Notes: generated by a model not told the origin, from the sequence alone. DNA of 64,000 bases from Manis javanica (GCF_040802235.1 NC_133167.1:13260501-13324500), one strand, 5' to 3'. Positions 45,393 to 55,185 are shown, counted from the stretch's first letter. Translations and numbers: made by a program.

Positions 45393-45845
45393 TTAAGTAT
45401 GTATAGGTTTTAAACTACTAACTAATTTGCACACACATATTAACATAATAGGAATACGGTGACATAAACAAAACAAATCTATAATTACCATCCATCTCCA
45501 GTGAAGCCAAGAAAACCATTTAGGCACACCAGGCATTTGTGAAAATTTGTCTATGATCTGATGGATATTGTCCAGCTGTGTTTGAACAGTCTGAGAGAAA
45601 TCAGACAAATTAAAGCAGCCCATTTCTGGGATCTGTTCACATCCCATATGTTCTTTTAACCGTAGATAGTCTATAGTCATAAGATTTTGGAGTGCTACAA
45701 CTTGCACCCCTCCCAACTCCTGGTTGAGTTCCAACAGTACAGATCCAGTCAAATTCGTTGTCTCACTGTATGCACATGCCAGCCTAGACATCTCCCTCCT
45801 CATTCCTATGGCAAGTCCAGGAAACTGTGGGCTGGATGCAGCCAC
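45393..45845 (-). pseudogene. Retroviral Env transmembrane-subunit fragment
   Basis: The 150-codon frame resembles a retroviral Env TM subunit. It has a leucine-rich heptad region, an ALQN step near residue 51 leading to a disulphide-loop-like motif GCEQIPEMGC, then FNLSD. A second helical segment with Trp residues follows (SWLHWRW), then a hydrophobic membrane anchor and a short tail. In the loop, the last Cys is preceded by Gly where many retroviruses have a CC pair. The first codon of the frame is GTG; the first ATG in frame is at residue 15. The surface subunit, cleavage site and signal peptide are missing, so it is a fragment and not a functional envelope. Similarity to alpharetrovirus-like or gamma-type TM is from motif reading only. 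Confidence 0.72.
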
Positions 45846-46096
45846 GACCGCAGCATCGTCCGGATCCCTGTGGAGGCTTTTTGATGATCATCCCCCGGCA
45901 CAAGTCCCCCAGAGAGTGCTGATGCCGGAAGCTCCTCCTCATATCGTATCTTAGTTCATTTTCTGGGTAGCCAAGCTAGGCCTTGATCTTCTGCATAGAA
46001 ACAAACAGACCCTTTGCCCACACTTTGACATGCCCTCTATACCACTGTGCAGAACTCATTGGAGGTCAGCACACAGTAACTGCTTTTTTTTTTTTT

Positions 46097-46240
46097 ATTA
46101 AGAGAAAGGAATATTATCAGAAAAGAATACCTCCATAGCTGATCATCTGACACCCTTTAAGTGATCAACATTAAGGATATTTAAAGCATGCGTTGATCTT
46201 TGATTTACCAATAGTTTTATCCTATCAAGGAGTAATCCCC
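46097..46240 (-). other. Transduced flank between L1 tail and retroviral segment
   Basis: About 140 bp that is neither L1 nor clearly ERV. It is probably the genomic flank of the parental L1, or else more of the ERV. The distinction matters for the model and needs a genome search. Confidence 0.5.
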
Positions 46241-46277
46241 CTTTTCTTTCTTTCTTTCTTTCTTTTTTTTTTTTTTA
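46241..46277 (-). repeat. Internal L1 A tail, (A)n(GAAA)n
   Basis: On the plus strand, five TTTC units and then a T-run. On the L1 strand this is the tail of the parental L1, now internal. Because L1 tails grow GAAA-type microsatellites with age, it suggests the parent copy sat in its locus for some time before the transducing event. Confidence 0.85.
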
Positions 46278-46617
46278 ATTTTTAATCTACACTTACATGA
46301 AGAATACTATGTTTACTATGCTCTCCCCTATATCAGGTCCCCCCTAACAACCACATTACGGTTACTGTCCATCAGCTTAGCAAAATGTTGTAGAGTCACT
46401 ACTTGTCCTCTCTGTGTTGTGCAGCCCACCCTCCCCTTTCTCCCTCCCCCCCATGCATGCTAATCTTAATACCCCCTTCTTCTCCTCCCCCCCTTATCCC
46501 TCCCTGCCCACCCATCCTCCCCAGTTCCTTTCCCTTTGGTACCTGTTAGTCCATTTTTGGGTTCTGTAATTCCGCTGCTGTTTTGTTCCTTCAGTTTTTC
46601 CTTTGTTCTTATACTCC
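46278..46617 (-). other. L1 3' UTR with G-rich tract
   Basis: Follows the ORF2 stop. The middle carries C-runs on the plus strand (about 46425-46535), that is, G-runs on the L1 RNA strand, able to form G-quadruplexes. The same tract is seen in the two truncated L1 copies of the window. It ends with AGATTAAAAATTAAAA-type sequence leading to the tail. Confidence 0.88.
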
Positions 46618-49600
46618 TCAGATGATTGAAATCATTTGGTATTTCTCTTTCTCCGCTTGGCTTATTTCACTGAGCATAATACTCTCCAGCTCCATCCATG
46701 TTGCTGCAAATGGTTGGATTTTTCCACTTCTTATGGCTGAGTAATATTCCATTGTGTATATGTACCACATCTTCTTTATCCATTCATCTACTGATGGACA
46801 TTTATGTTGCTTCCAATTCTTGGCTATTGTAAATAGTGCTGCGATAAACATAGGGGTGCATCTGTCTTTCTCAAACTTGATTGCTGCGTTCTTAGGGTAA
46901 ATTCCTAGGAGTGGAATTCCTGGGTCAAATGGTAGGTCTGTTTTGAGCATTTTGATGAACCTCCAAACTGCTTTCCACAATGGTTGAACTAATTTTCATT
47001 CCCACCAGCAGTGTAGGAGGGTTCCCCTTTCTCCACAGCCTCGCCAACATTTTTTGTTGTTTGTCTTTTGGATGGCAGCTATCCTTACTGGTGTGAGGTG
47101 ATACCTCATTGTAGTTTTAATTTGCATTTCTCTGATAATTAGCGATGTGGAGCATCTTTTCATGTGTCTCTTGGCCATCTGTATTTCTTTTTTAGAGAAC
47201 TGTCTGTTCAGTTCCTCTGACCATTTTTTAATTGGGTTATTTGTTTTTTGTTTGTTGAGGCGTGTGAGCTCTTTATATATTCTGGACGTCAAGCCTTTAT
47301 CGGATCTGTCATTTTCAAATATATTCTCCCATACTGTAGGGTTCCTTTTTGTTCTATTGATGGTGTCTTTCGCTGTACAGAAGCTTTTCAGCTTGATATA
47401 GTCCCACTTGCTCATTTTTGCTGTGGTTTTCCTTGCCCGGGGAGATATGTTCAAGAAGAGGTCACTCATGTTTATGTCTAAGGGGTTTTTGCCTATGTTT
47501 TTTTCCAAGAGTTTAATGGTTTCATGACTTACATTCAGGTCTTTGATCCATTTTGAGTTTACCTTTGTATATGGGGTTAGACAATGGTCCAGTTTCATTC
47601 TCCTACATGTAGCTGTCCAGTTTTGCCAGCACCATCTGTTGAAGAGACTGTCATTTTGCCATTGTATGTCCATGGCTCCTTTATCAAATATTAATTGACC
47701 ATATATGTTTGGGTTAATTTCTGGGGTCTCTAATCTGTTCCACTGGTCTGTGGCTCTGTTCTTGTGCCAGTACCAAATTGTCTTGATTACTATGGCTTTG
47801 TAGTAGAGCTTGAAGTTGGGGAGTGAGATCCCCCCTACTTTATTCTTCTTTTTCAGGATTGCTTTGGCTATTCGGGGTCTTTGGTGTTTCCGTATGAATT
47901 TTTGAATTATTTGTTCCAATTCATTGAAGAATGTTGCTGGTAATTTGAGAGGGATTGCATCAAATCTGTATATTGCTTTGGGCAGGATGGCCATTTTGAC
48001 GATATTAATTCTTCCTAGCCATGAGCAAGGGATGAGTTTCCATTTATTAGTGTCCCCTTTAATTTCTCTTAAGAGTGACTTGTAGTTTTCAGAGTATAAG
48101 TCTTTCACTTCTTTGGTTAGGTTTATTCCTAGGTATTTTATTCTTTTTGATGCAATGGTGAATGGAATTGTTTTCCTGATTTCTCTTTCTATTGATTCTT
48201 TGTTAGTGTATAGGAAAGCTACAGATTTCTGTGTGTTAATTTTGTATCCTGCAACTTTGCTGTATTCCAATATCAGTTCTAGTAGTTTTGGAGTGGAGTC
48301 TTTCAGGTTTTTTATGTACAGTATCATATCATCTGCAAATAGTGACAGTTTAACTTCTTCTTTACCAATCTGGATTCCTTGTATTTCTTTGTTTTGTCTG
48401 ATTGCCGTGGCTAGGACCTCCAGTACTACGTTGAATAACAGTGGGGAGAGTGGGCATCCCTGTCTTGTTCCCGATCTCAGAGGAAATGCTTTCAGCTTCT
48501 CGCTGTTCAGTATAATGCTGGCTGTGGGTTTATCATATATGGCCTTTATTATGTTGAGGTACTTGCCCTCTATTCCCATTTTGCTGAGAGTTTTTATCAT
48601 GAATGGATGTTGAATTTTGTCAAATGCTTTTTCAGCATCTATGGAGATGATCATGTGGTTTTTGTCTTTCTTTTTGTTGATGTGGTGGATGATGTTGATG
48701 GATTTTCGAATGTTGTACCATCCTTGCATCCCTGGGATGAATCCCACTTGGTCATGGTGTATGATCCTTTTGATATACTGTTGAATTCTGTTTGCTAATA
48801 TTTTATTGAGTATTTTTGCATCTATATTCATCAGGGATATTGGTCTGTAATTTTCTTTTTTGGTGGGGTCTTTGCCTGGTTTTGGTATTAGGGTGATGTT
48901 GGCTTCATAGAATGAGTTTGGGAGTATTCCCTCTTCTTCTATTTTTTTGGAACACTTTAAGGAGAATGGGTATTATGTCTTCTCTGTGTGTCTGATAAAA
49001 TTCTGAGGTAAATCCGTCCGGCCCCGGGGTTTTGTTCTTGGGTAGTTTTTTGATTACTGTTTCAATTTCTTTGCTCATAATTGGTTTGTTTAACTTTTGT
49101 GTTTCTTCCTTGGTCAGTCTTGGGAGGTTGTATTTTTCTAGGAAGTTGTCCATTTCTTCTAGGTTTTCCAGCTTGTTGGCATATAGGTTTTCATAGTAGT
49201 CTTTAATAATTCTTTGTATTTCTGTGGAGTCTGTCGTGATTTTTCCATTCTCATTTCTGATTATGTTGATTTGTGTTGATTCTCTTTTTCTCTTAATAAG
49301 TTTGGCTAGAGGCTTATCTATTTTGTTTATTTTCTCAAAGAACCAGCTCTTGGTTTCGTTGATTTTTGCTATTGTTTTATTCTTCTCAATTTTGTTTATT
49401 TCTTCTCTGATCTTTATCATGTCCCTCCTTCTGCTGACTTTAGGCCTCATTTGTTCTTCTTTTTCCAGTTTTGATAATTGTGATGTTAGACTATTCATTT
49501 GGGATTGTTCTTCCTTCTTCAAGTGTGCCTGGATTGCTATATACTTTCCTCTTAAGACTGCTTTTGCTGCGTCCCACAAAAGTTGGGGCTTAGTGTTGTT

Positions 49601-50461
49601 GTTGTCATTTGTTTCTATATATTCCTTGATCTCTATTTTGATTTGTTCATTGATCCATTGATTATTTAGTAGCATGTTGTTAAGCCTCCATGTGTTTGTG
49701 AGCCTTTTTGTTTTCTTTGTAGAATTTATTTCTAGTTTTATACCTTTGTGGTCTGAAAAATTAGTTGGTAGAATTTCAATATTTTGGAATTTACTGAGGC
49801 TCTTTTTGTGAGCTAGTATGTGGTCTATTCTGGAGAATGTTCCATGTGCACTTGAGAAGAATGTATATCCTGTTGCTTTTGGATGTAGAATTCTATAGAT
49901 GTCTCTTAGGTCCATCTGTTCTAGTGTGTTGTTCAGTGCCTGTGTGTCCTTACTTATTTTCTGCCCGGTGGATCTATCCTTTGGGGTGAGTGGTGTGTTG
50001 AAGTCTCCTACAATGAATGCATTGCAGTCTATTTCCCTCTTTAGTTCTGTTAGTATTTGCTTCACATATGCTGGTGCTCCTGTATTGGGTGCATATATAT
50101 TTAGAATGGTTATATCCTCTTGTTGGACTGAGCCCTTTATCATTATGTAGTATCCTTCTTTATCTCTTGTTACTTTCTTTGTTTTGAAGTCTATTTTGTC
50201 TGATATTAGTACTGCAACCCCTGCTTTCTTCTCACTGTTGTTTCCCTGAAATATGTTTTTCCATCCCTTGACTTTTAGTCTATGCTTATCTTTGGGTTTA
50301 AGGTGAGTTTCTTGTAAGCAGCATATAGATGGGTCTTGCTTTTTTATCCATTCTATTACTCTATGTCTTTTGATTGGTGCATTAAGTCCATTTACATTTA
50401 GGGTGACTATTGAGAGATATGTACTTATTGCCATTGCAGGCTTTAGATTTGTGGTTACCAA
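46618..50461 (-). pseudogene. L1 ORF2p, endonuclease-reverse transcriptase (two lesions)
   Basis: ORF2p nicks target DNA and copies L1 RNA at the nick. The first 504 or so codons (from 50461) hold the AP-type endonuclease, with Asn24, Glu51, Tyr123, Asp153 and the SDH motif near 236-238 visible. After a frameshift at an A7 tract (complement of 48942-48948), the reverse transcriptase follows with [18 protein letters not shown] and FADD. The C-terminal zinc knuckle begins CWRGC...LHCWWE and is cut by TGA (complement of 46996-46998) at its last Cys position; another 120 codons continue in the same frame. Without these two changes the frame would be near 1,280 codons, the usual family length. Met10 (MAIST) is a possible alternative start. 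Open frames on the plus strand here are antisense shadows. Confidence 0.95.
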
Positions 50462-50629
50462 AGGTTCAAGGTTAGCTTCTTAAGTATCTTACTGCCTAAC
50501 TTAGCTCACTTATTGAGCTGTTATATACACTGTCTGGAGATTCTTTTCTTCTCTCCCTTCTTATTCCTCCTCCTGCCTTCTTCATATGTTGTGTGTTTTG
50601 TTCTGTGCTCTTTTTAGGAGTGCTCCCAT

Positions 50630-51451
50630 CTAGAGCAGTCCCTGTAGGCTGCCCTGTAGAGGTGGTTTGTGGGAAGCAAAATCCCTCAGCTTTTCCTTGT
50701 CTGGGAATTGTTTAATCCCACCATCATATTTAAATGATAGTCCTGCTGGATACAGTATCCTTGGTTCAAGGCCCTTCTTTTTCATTGCATTAAGTATATC
50801 ATGCCATTTTCTTCTGGCCTGTAGGGTTTCTGTTGAGAAGTCTGATGTTAGCCTGATGGGTTTTCCTTTATAGGTGACCTTTTTCTCTCTAGCTGCCTTT
50901 AAAACTCTTTCCTTGTCCTTGATCCTTGCCATTTTAATTACTATGTGTCTTGGTGTTGTCCTCCTTGGATCCTTTCTGTTGGGGGTTCTTTGTAACTCCA
51001 TCGTCTGTTCGATTATTTCCTCCCCCAGTTTGGGGAAGTTTTCAGCAATTATTTCTTCAAAGAGACTTTCTATCCCTTTTCCTCTTTCTTCTTCTTCTGG
51101 TACCCCTATAATACGAATATTATTCCTTTTGGCTTGTTCACATAGTTCTCTTAGTGTTGTTTCATTCCTGGAGATCCTTTTATCTCTCTCTATGTCAGCT
51201 TCTATATGTTCCTGTTCTCTGGCTTCTATTCCTTCAATGGCCTCTTGCATCTTATCCATTCTGCTTATAAATCCTTCCAGGGTTTGTTTCACTTCTGTGA
51301 TCTCCTTCCTGACATCTGTGATCTCCCTCCGGACTTCATCCCACTGCTCTTGCATTTTTCTCTGCATCTTGTCCCACTGCTCTTGCATTTTTCTCTGCAT
51401 CTCATCCCATTGCTCTTGCATTTTTCTCTGCATCTCTGTCAGCATGTTCAT
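50630..51451 (-). CDS. L1 ORF1p, RNA-binding chaperone
   Basis: The 273-residue product is L1 ORF1p, which trimerises and coats L1 RNA in cytoplasmic particles. Residues 1 to about 100 form a coiled coil that starts with three near-identical 11-residue units (EMQRKMQEQWD and variants). An RRM-like domain follows at about 110-193, with IRIIGVP at 112-118 and the 'RHIVIKMARIKDKERVL' strand-helix region at about 168-184. The C-terminal domain (about 194-260) contains ILYPAGLSF. The chosen start, MNML, is the first Met in this frame; in-frame sequence homologous to ORF1 continues upstream to a TGA overlapping an ATG at 51549-51551. That upstream ATG opens only a 15-codon frame, so the N-terminus may be frameshifted. 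The frame ends 168 bp before ORF2. No internal stop is present. Confidence 0.92.
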   Translation of the reverse strand: MNMLTEMQRKMQEQWDEMQRKMQEQWDKMQRKMQEQWDEVRREITDVRKEITEVKQTLEGFISRMDKMQEAIEGIEAREQEHIEADIERDKRISRNETTLRELCEQAKRNNIRIIGVPEEEERGKGIESLFEEIIAENFPKLGEEIIEQTMELQRTPNRKDPRRTTPRHIVIKMARIKDKERVLKAAREKKVTYKGKPIRLTSDFSTETLQARRKWHDILNAMKKKGLEPRILYPAGLSFKYDGGIKQFPDKEKLRDFASHKPPLQGSLQGLL

Positions 51452-51551
51452 TATTTTTATTTTGAATTCTTTTTCAGGAAGACTGGTTAGGTCTGTCTCC
51501 TTCTCAGGTGTTGTCTCTGTGATTTGTCTGCCTGTAGTTTTGCCTTTTCAT

Positions 51552-52748
51552 GGTGATAGAGATAGTTTGCAGAGCTGGTACAAGTGACCACTGGAAGAGC
51601 TTCCCTTCTTGTTGGTTTGTGGCCTTCCTCTCCTGGGAGAATAATGACCTCTAGTGGCTTATGCTTGTCAGCTGTGCGCAGGCAGGGCTTCTGCTACCTG
51701 CCCAGTTGCTATGGAGTTTATCTCCGCTGTAGCTCTGGGCGTGGCCTGGCTGGGGCTGCTCCTCCAAAGTGGTGGAGCCCCGTTGGAGGGGGCACGGCCG
51801 GGATGCTATTTATCTCCATAAGGGGCCTCTGTGCTCCCTGTTGCCCAGGGGGTTAGAGTGCTCAGAGATCCCCAGATTCCCTGCCTCTGGTCTAAGTGTC
51901 CTGTCCTGCCCCTTTAAGACTTCCAAAAAGCACTCTCCAAACCAAAACAACAACAGCAACAATGAGAGAGGGAACAGAAAAAAAAAAGAAAAAAAAAGGA
52001 AAAAACACTCAATTTTTTTTTTTTTTCCTCATGCGCTGGTCCCAGGCACCCGCTCACTGGTCCTGCTGCCCTGCCTCCCTAGCACCGGGGTCCCTGTCCC
52101 TTCAAGGCTTCCAAAAAGTACCCACCCACCAGTCCCACAGGGAAAAACGCGCAATATTCTTTGTCCTCTGGTGCCGGTCCCAGGCACCCGCTCACCGGTC
52201 CTGCTGCTCTGTCTCCCTAGCACCAGGGTCCCTGTCCCTTTAAGGCTTCCACAAAGCACTCACCAAAAAGAGAAAAAAAAAGGGGAAAAATGCGCGACTT
52301 CCTCCGTCCTCAGGCGCCAGTCTCAGGCACCCGCCCACAGGTCCCGTAGGGAAAAACGCGCGATAATCTTTTTCCTCAGGCGCCGGTCCCAGGCACCCGC
52401 TCACCGGTCCCACCGCCCTGCCTCCCTAGCAACGGGATCCCTGTCTCTTTAAGGCTTCCCAAAAGCACTCACCAAACAAAAACAAAAACAAAAAAACCGC
52501 TCCGGTTTCTTTCCACCCACCGGGAGCTGGGGGGAGGGGCGCTCGGGTCCCGCCAGGCCAGGGCTTGTATCTTACCCCTTTCGCAAGGCGCTGGGTTCTT
52601 GCAGGTGTGGATGTGGTCTGGATGTTGTCCTGTGTCCTCTGGTCTCTATTCTAGGAAGAGTTTTCTTTGTTATATTTTCATAGCTCTATGTGTTTTTGGG
52701 AGGAGATTTCCACTGCTCTACTCACGCCACCATCCTGGCTCCGCCTCC
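51552..52748 (-). promoter_or_regulatory. L1 5' UTR with internal promoter and tandem subunits
   Basis: On the minus strand the element begins GGAGGCGGAGCCAGGATGGT, a full L1 start with a degenerate YY1-like AGGATGGTGGC close to the first bases. In human L1 a YY1 site in this position sets the transcription start. The region is GC- and CpG-rich. It contains four diverged tandem subunits: the phrase CAGGCACCCGC (plus strand) recurs at about 52043, 52181, 52325 and 52391, and a 'ctttaaggcttcc'-type phrase recurs at about 51912, 52100, 52238 and 52448. Between the subunits are A-rich tracts. Long open frames on the plus strand (51584-51856, 51769-52452) are antisense to this UTR and show no domain. 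Confidence 0.88.
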
Positions 52749-52760
52749 GATAGAACTTTT
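52749..52760. repeat. Target-site duplication, right copy
   Basis: Pairs with 44307-44318. It abuts the first base of the L1 5' UTR, so the insertion includes everything between the two copies. Confidence 0.9.
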
Positions 52761-52854
52761 ATGTAAATGCAAACTGAGAATTTAGTAGGATTGATCAAAC
52801 AGTCTGAAGAGTATTTATGTAACTGAGTGAAAAACTGCCTCTCTGCCTCCACAC

Positions 52855-53356
52855 TGTATTAATCTCCTTTGCTGCATTAACCTTTGGGCCTAAAGGGAAA
52901 AAAAAAAAAGGAAAAGGCCTTCTGCTCAGCCCTGTAGCCCTGCACACAGGCTTGATCATCAAAAGGAATTCTGCTTACAGTTTGAGATTTCTGCCTATAG
53001 CTCCTTACCCGAACCTTGTCTCCTCCAGGAGCCAGGGAAATGTGTTTGAAAATAATGATTGCTCTGTCAAAGAGTTTTAGGAACATTGTGATCAGACATA
53101 AATTGGTGAGATCACCTAACCAAGGACATGGAGCTTCTGAGCGCTCCTCAGACCTTGCTGGCACCCAGATATCTGCAGCCTTCAGTCACCCCCTCCCGCT
53201 TTCCCAAGCATAAAAGAACCTTGCAAACAAGCCTTAGTTCAGATGGTGCTTTGGGACATTAGTCTGCTGTCTTCTCGGCCTGCTGGCTTTCTGAATAAAG
53301 CCACTTTCCTTGCCCAGAACCTTATCTCTCTGCTTATTGGCATTTTGTGTGGCAGG
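52855..53356 (+). mobile_element. ERV LTR with TATA box and poly(A) signal
   Basis: Has a CATAAAAG TATA-like box near 53209 and AATAAAG (53294-53300) followed by CCACTTTCCTTGCCC, a familiar R/U5 layout. The U5 end is probably near the GGCA at about 53351-53354. Downstream, 'acttggtaacattg' could be the start of an internal region but shows no clear primer-binding site. The left edge is uncertain. Short frames on both strands are incidental. Confidence 0.68.
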
Positions 53357-53436
53357 TGGCAAGAGCTTGGACTTGGTAACATTGATAAATACTCTCTTAA
53401 GACTAGAAGTCAATGGCTAAGTAGATCTCTAATTTA

Positions 53437-53437
<1 letters not shown>

Positions 53438-53474
<37 letters not shown>
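53438..53474. repeat. (CA)n microsatellite
   Basis: About 18 uninterrupted CA units. Confidence 0.96.
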
Positions 53475-53475
<1 letters not shown>

Positions 53476-54385
53476 CTAAGGAGCTAAAGTATAGACGGCT
53501 CAATTAAATAATTTTTTTTCTAAGAGAGTCATATTTTTAAGATTAGAAATAGGTTTTCTTTTTCTGCCACAAGGATTTATGTGAACGGGAAGCATCTCTA
53601 CTTTGGCTAAGTGAATATGTTGTTAAAGTATTCAGAAGCACCTTGTGCTTTCAGTAAACAAACTTGTAACCCTTTTCACATAAGGTATTTAGGGAAAGAA
53701 TCATTGACAAAATATAAATGGAAGTTTTATTAGAATTGAGAGTATGTTATTAAAACCATGGTCTATCTCTAGTCAGAGGAGGCAGGGATTCATCAGTCCA
53801 GGTCTGTTTAATCTACTAGACTCAGCTGTGGTCGGGGAGGGTCTAAAAGTGGACACGGAGGCACCTTGTCATGTGTGCCTTCTTTAATAATGTTAATTAT
53901 ATAGACATGGACATGATGAACTAGAAAATGCATTTTAAAAATCCTTAGGACAAAAAAATTTAAAACAAGCTCACAAAATCCTCTCACTAAAGTGTACTCA
54001 TTTTGCTTTAAGGAAAACCCTCATTTATTTTCAGTTTGAGTGACATTCTAACAGTCTTCAAATCATGCACCATAGGAACTTCCGTGGTTAAGTGCAATTA
54101 CTGAGTGGGGTTAATAATAACAAAATGGGAAGATGATGATAATGACATGATGGCACTTCCCTTTGATGTGCTCAACATTAGCCAGCTGAGCTTGGAGAGC
54201 TGGTACCTTGCCTGAGGTCCTTTAATCAAATATGGCATCTTTTCCATGCCAGAAACTCCTCTGGGTGCTTGGCTTATATCCGTTTGGAAAGTTGACAAAA
54301 ATCCCTACTTTCATGGGTCTTACAACTGGGGATAATGAAAGGATTAATAAAAGTATAATGAACAAACAAAATATTTGTTAGTTTA
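53475..54385. other. Unassigned sequence
   Basis: No recognised gene or repeat; AT-rich. Confidence 0.4.
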
Positions 54386-54389
54386 GAAG

Positions 54390-55185
54390 GTTATGTTATA
54401 TTTTAAAAGGAAAACAAGAGCAAGTTGATGGGGAGGTCTTGTGGAGGCAGGTTGTGATCTTAAATGCAACACTCAGGGTGCGCCTCAGGGGTGAGCCTGG
54501 CACTGGGCAGAGCTGGAATTCATGAAGGAGGAGAGCCATAGGCTGAGAGAACAGCCATGGCCAAGTACCCAGGACTGGAACGTGTCCTCCATATTCTGAA
54601 AAACCAGGGAGCTTCGGTAGGCGTAGATTCTGAGCACAGCGGAGGAATTTGTAAGGATGCCGGCCCCTCTTCTGAGTGGGATCCAAAGCCTTGGATGGTC
54701 TTGGGTGAAGGAGGGCGCCATCTGACTTGCAGGTTTAGATCACTTCGGGCTCCTGGGTGAGAAGAGACTAGGAAAACCCAGGGAAACCAGTCAGGAGGCC
54801 ACTGCAGTCATTAGTTCAGTGGTTTGGGTCACGGTGTTGAGTCATCAATGCATGGCTCTGTTTTGAAGTCAGAGCCAACAGGAAGGTCTGGCAGATTGTG
54901 CAGGGGGTGTGAAAGGGAGTGAAGAGCTCAGGATGACCAAGCGCTTCTGGTCAGTCATCTGGAAGGACAGCGTTGTCTTCCACTGGGATTGGTTTGTAGG
55001 GACAGATGAGATGGGCTTTGGGCATGCTGAGCTGAGAAGTTCCCGGACCATGGAAGTGGATGGAAGTGGACATTGTATATGTGAGTCCAGAATTGGGTAT
55101 CGAGGTCTGGGCTAGAGATAGAAACTTGGGGGCTGTAAGTTTGGGTGGGGCATAATGATGTCACTTACTATTTGGTACATAGAAA
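54390..55185 (+). repeat. Ancient mammalian interspersed repeat, family uncertain (L2-class?)
   Basis: Reads in the order of a familiar old repeat: 'gaattcatgaaggaggagag', 'ggaaaccagtcaggaggcca', 'ctgcagtcattagttcagtg', 'agccaacaggaaggtctggc', 'ctcaggatgaccaagcgctt', 'ctggaaggacagcgttgtct' and 'gtccagaattgggtatcgag'. It is GC-richer than the surroundings and holds several frames of 60-96 codons on both strands, none with a domain. Confidence 0.5.

Larger units (their letters stand above)
44438..46080 (-). mobile_element. ERV 3' fragment: env-TM end plus 3' LTR, as a retrocopy
   Basis: In L1 orientation this contains an env transmembrane-subunit remnant, a polypurine tract (AAGGGAGAAA, complement of 44761-44770) and an LTR start TGTGGGATCC. 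The LTR stops shortly after AATAAA, where an A-run begins, as a polyadenylated transcript would; U5 is absent. The segment is bracketed by TGC(T)13 at 44422-44437 and 46081-46096 (plus strand), which could be its own target-site duplication. That makes it an L1-mobilised retroviral retrocopy, later carried here by the adjacent L1. The A-rich repeats are low-complexity, so the duplication is suggestive, not certain. Confidence 0.75.
44319..52748 (-). mobile_element. Full-length L1 with a retrovirus-derived 3' transduction (8.4 kb)
   Basis: On the minus strand this holds a complete L1 (GC-rich 5' UTR, ORF1, ORF2, 3' UTR, A tail) followed by about 1.9 kb of non-L1 sequence ending in a second A tail. 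A single 12-bp target-site duplication encloses the whole unit, and no copy of it occurs at the internal L1 tail. What is known: L1 transcripts often bypass their weak poly(A) signal and carry downstream DNA to a new site (3' transduction). Inference: here the carried DNA was an endogenous-retrovirus retrocopy plus flank. ORF2 is broken by two small lesions, so this copy cannot now move on its own, but its near intactness suggests a young insertion. Confidence 0.88.

Noticed and set aside
48113..48613. 166-codon plus-strand frame and neighbouring frames at 47147-48798 and 49224-50150
   Set aside because: All are antisense shadows of L1 ORF2.
50874..51587. 237-codon plus-strand open frame
   Set aside because: It lies antisense to L1 ORF1 and its Ser/Leu-rich product is the complement of the ORF1 coiled coil and RRM.
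51584..52452. Plus-strand frames of 90-227 codons in GC-rich DNA, at first sight a CpG-island gene
   Set aside because: The CpG richness and the repeats belong to the L1 5' UTR on the other strand; the predicted products are low-complexity.
46241..52748. A simple L1 insertion ending at its own tail, with the ERV part as an unrelated neighbour
   Set aside because: The right-hand flank GATAGAACTTTT is not found next to the internal tail but is found beyond the ERV part and second A tail.
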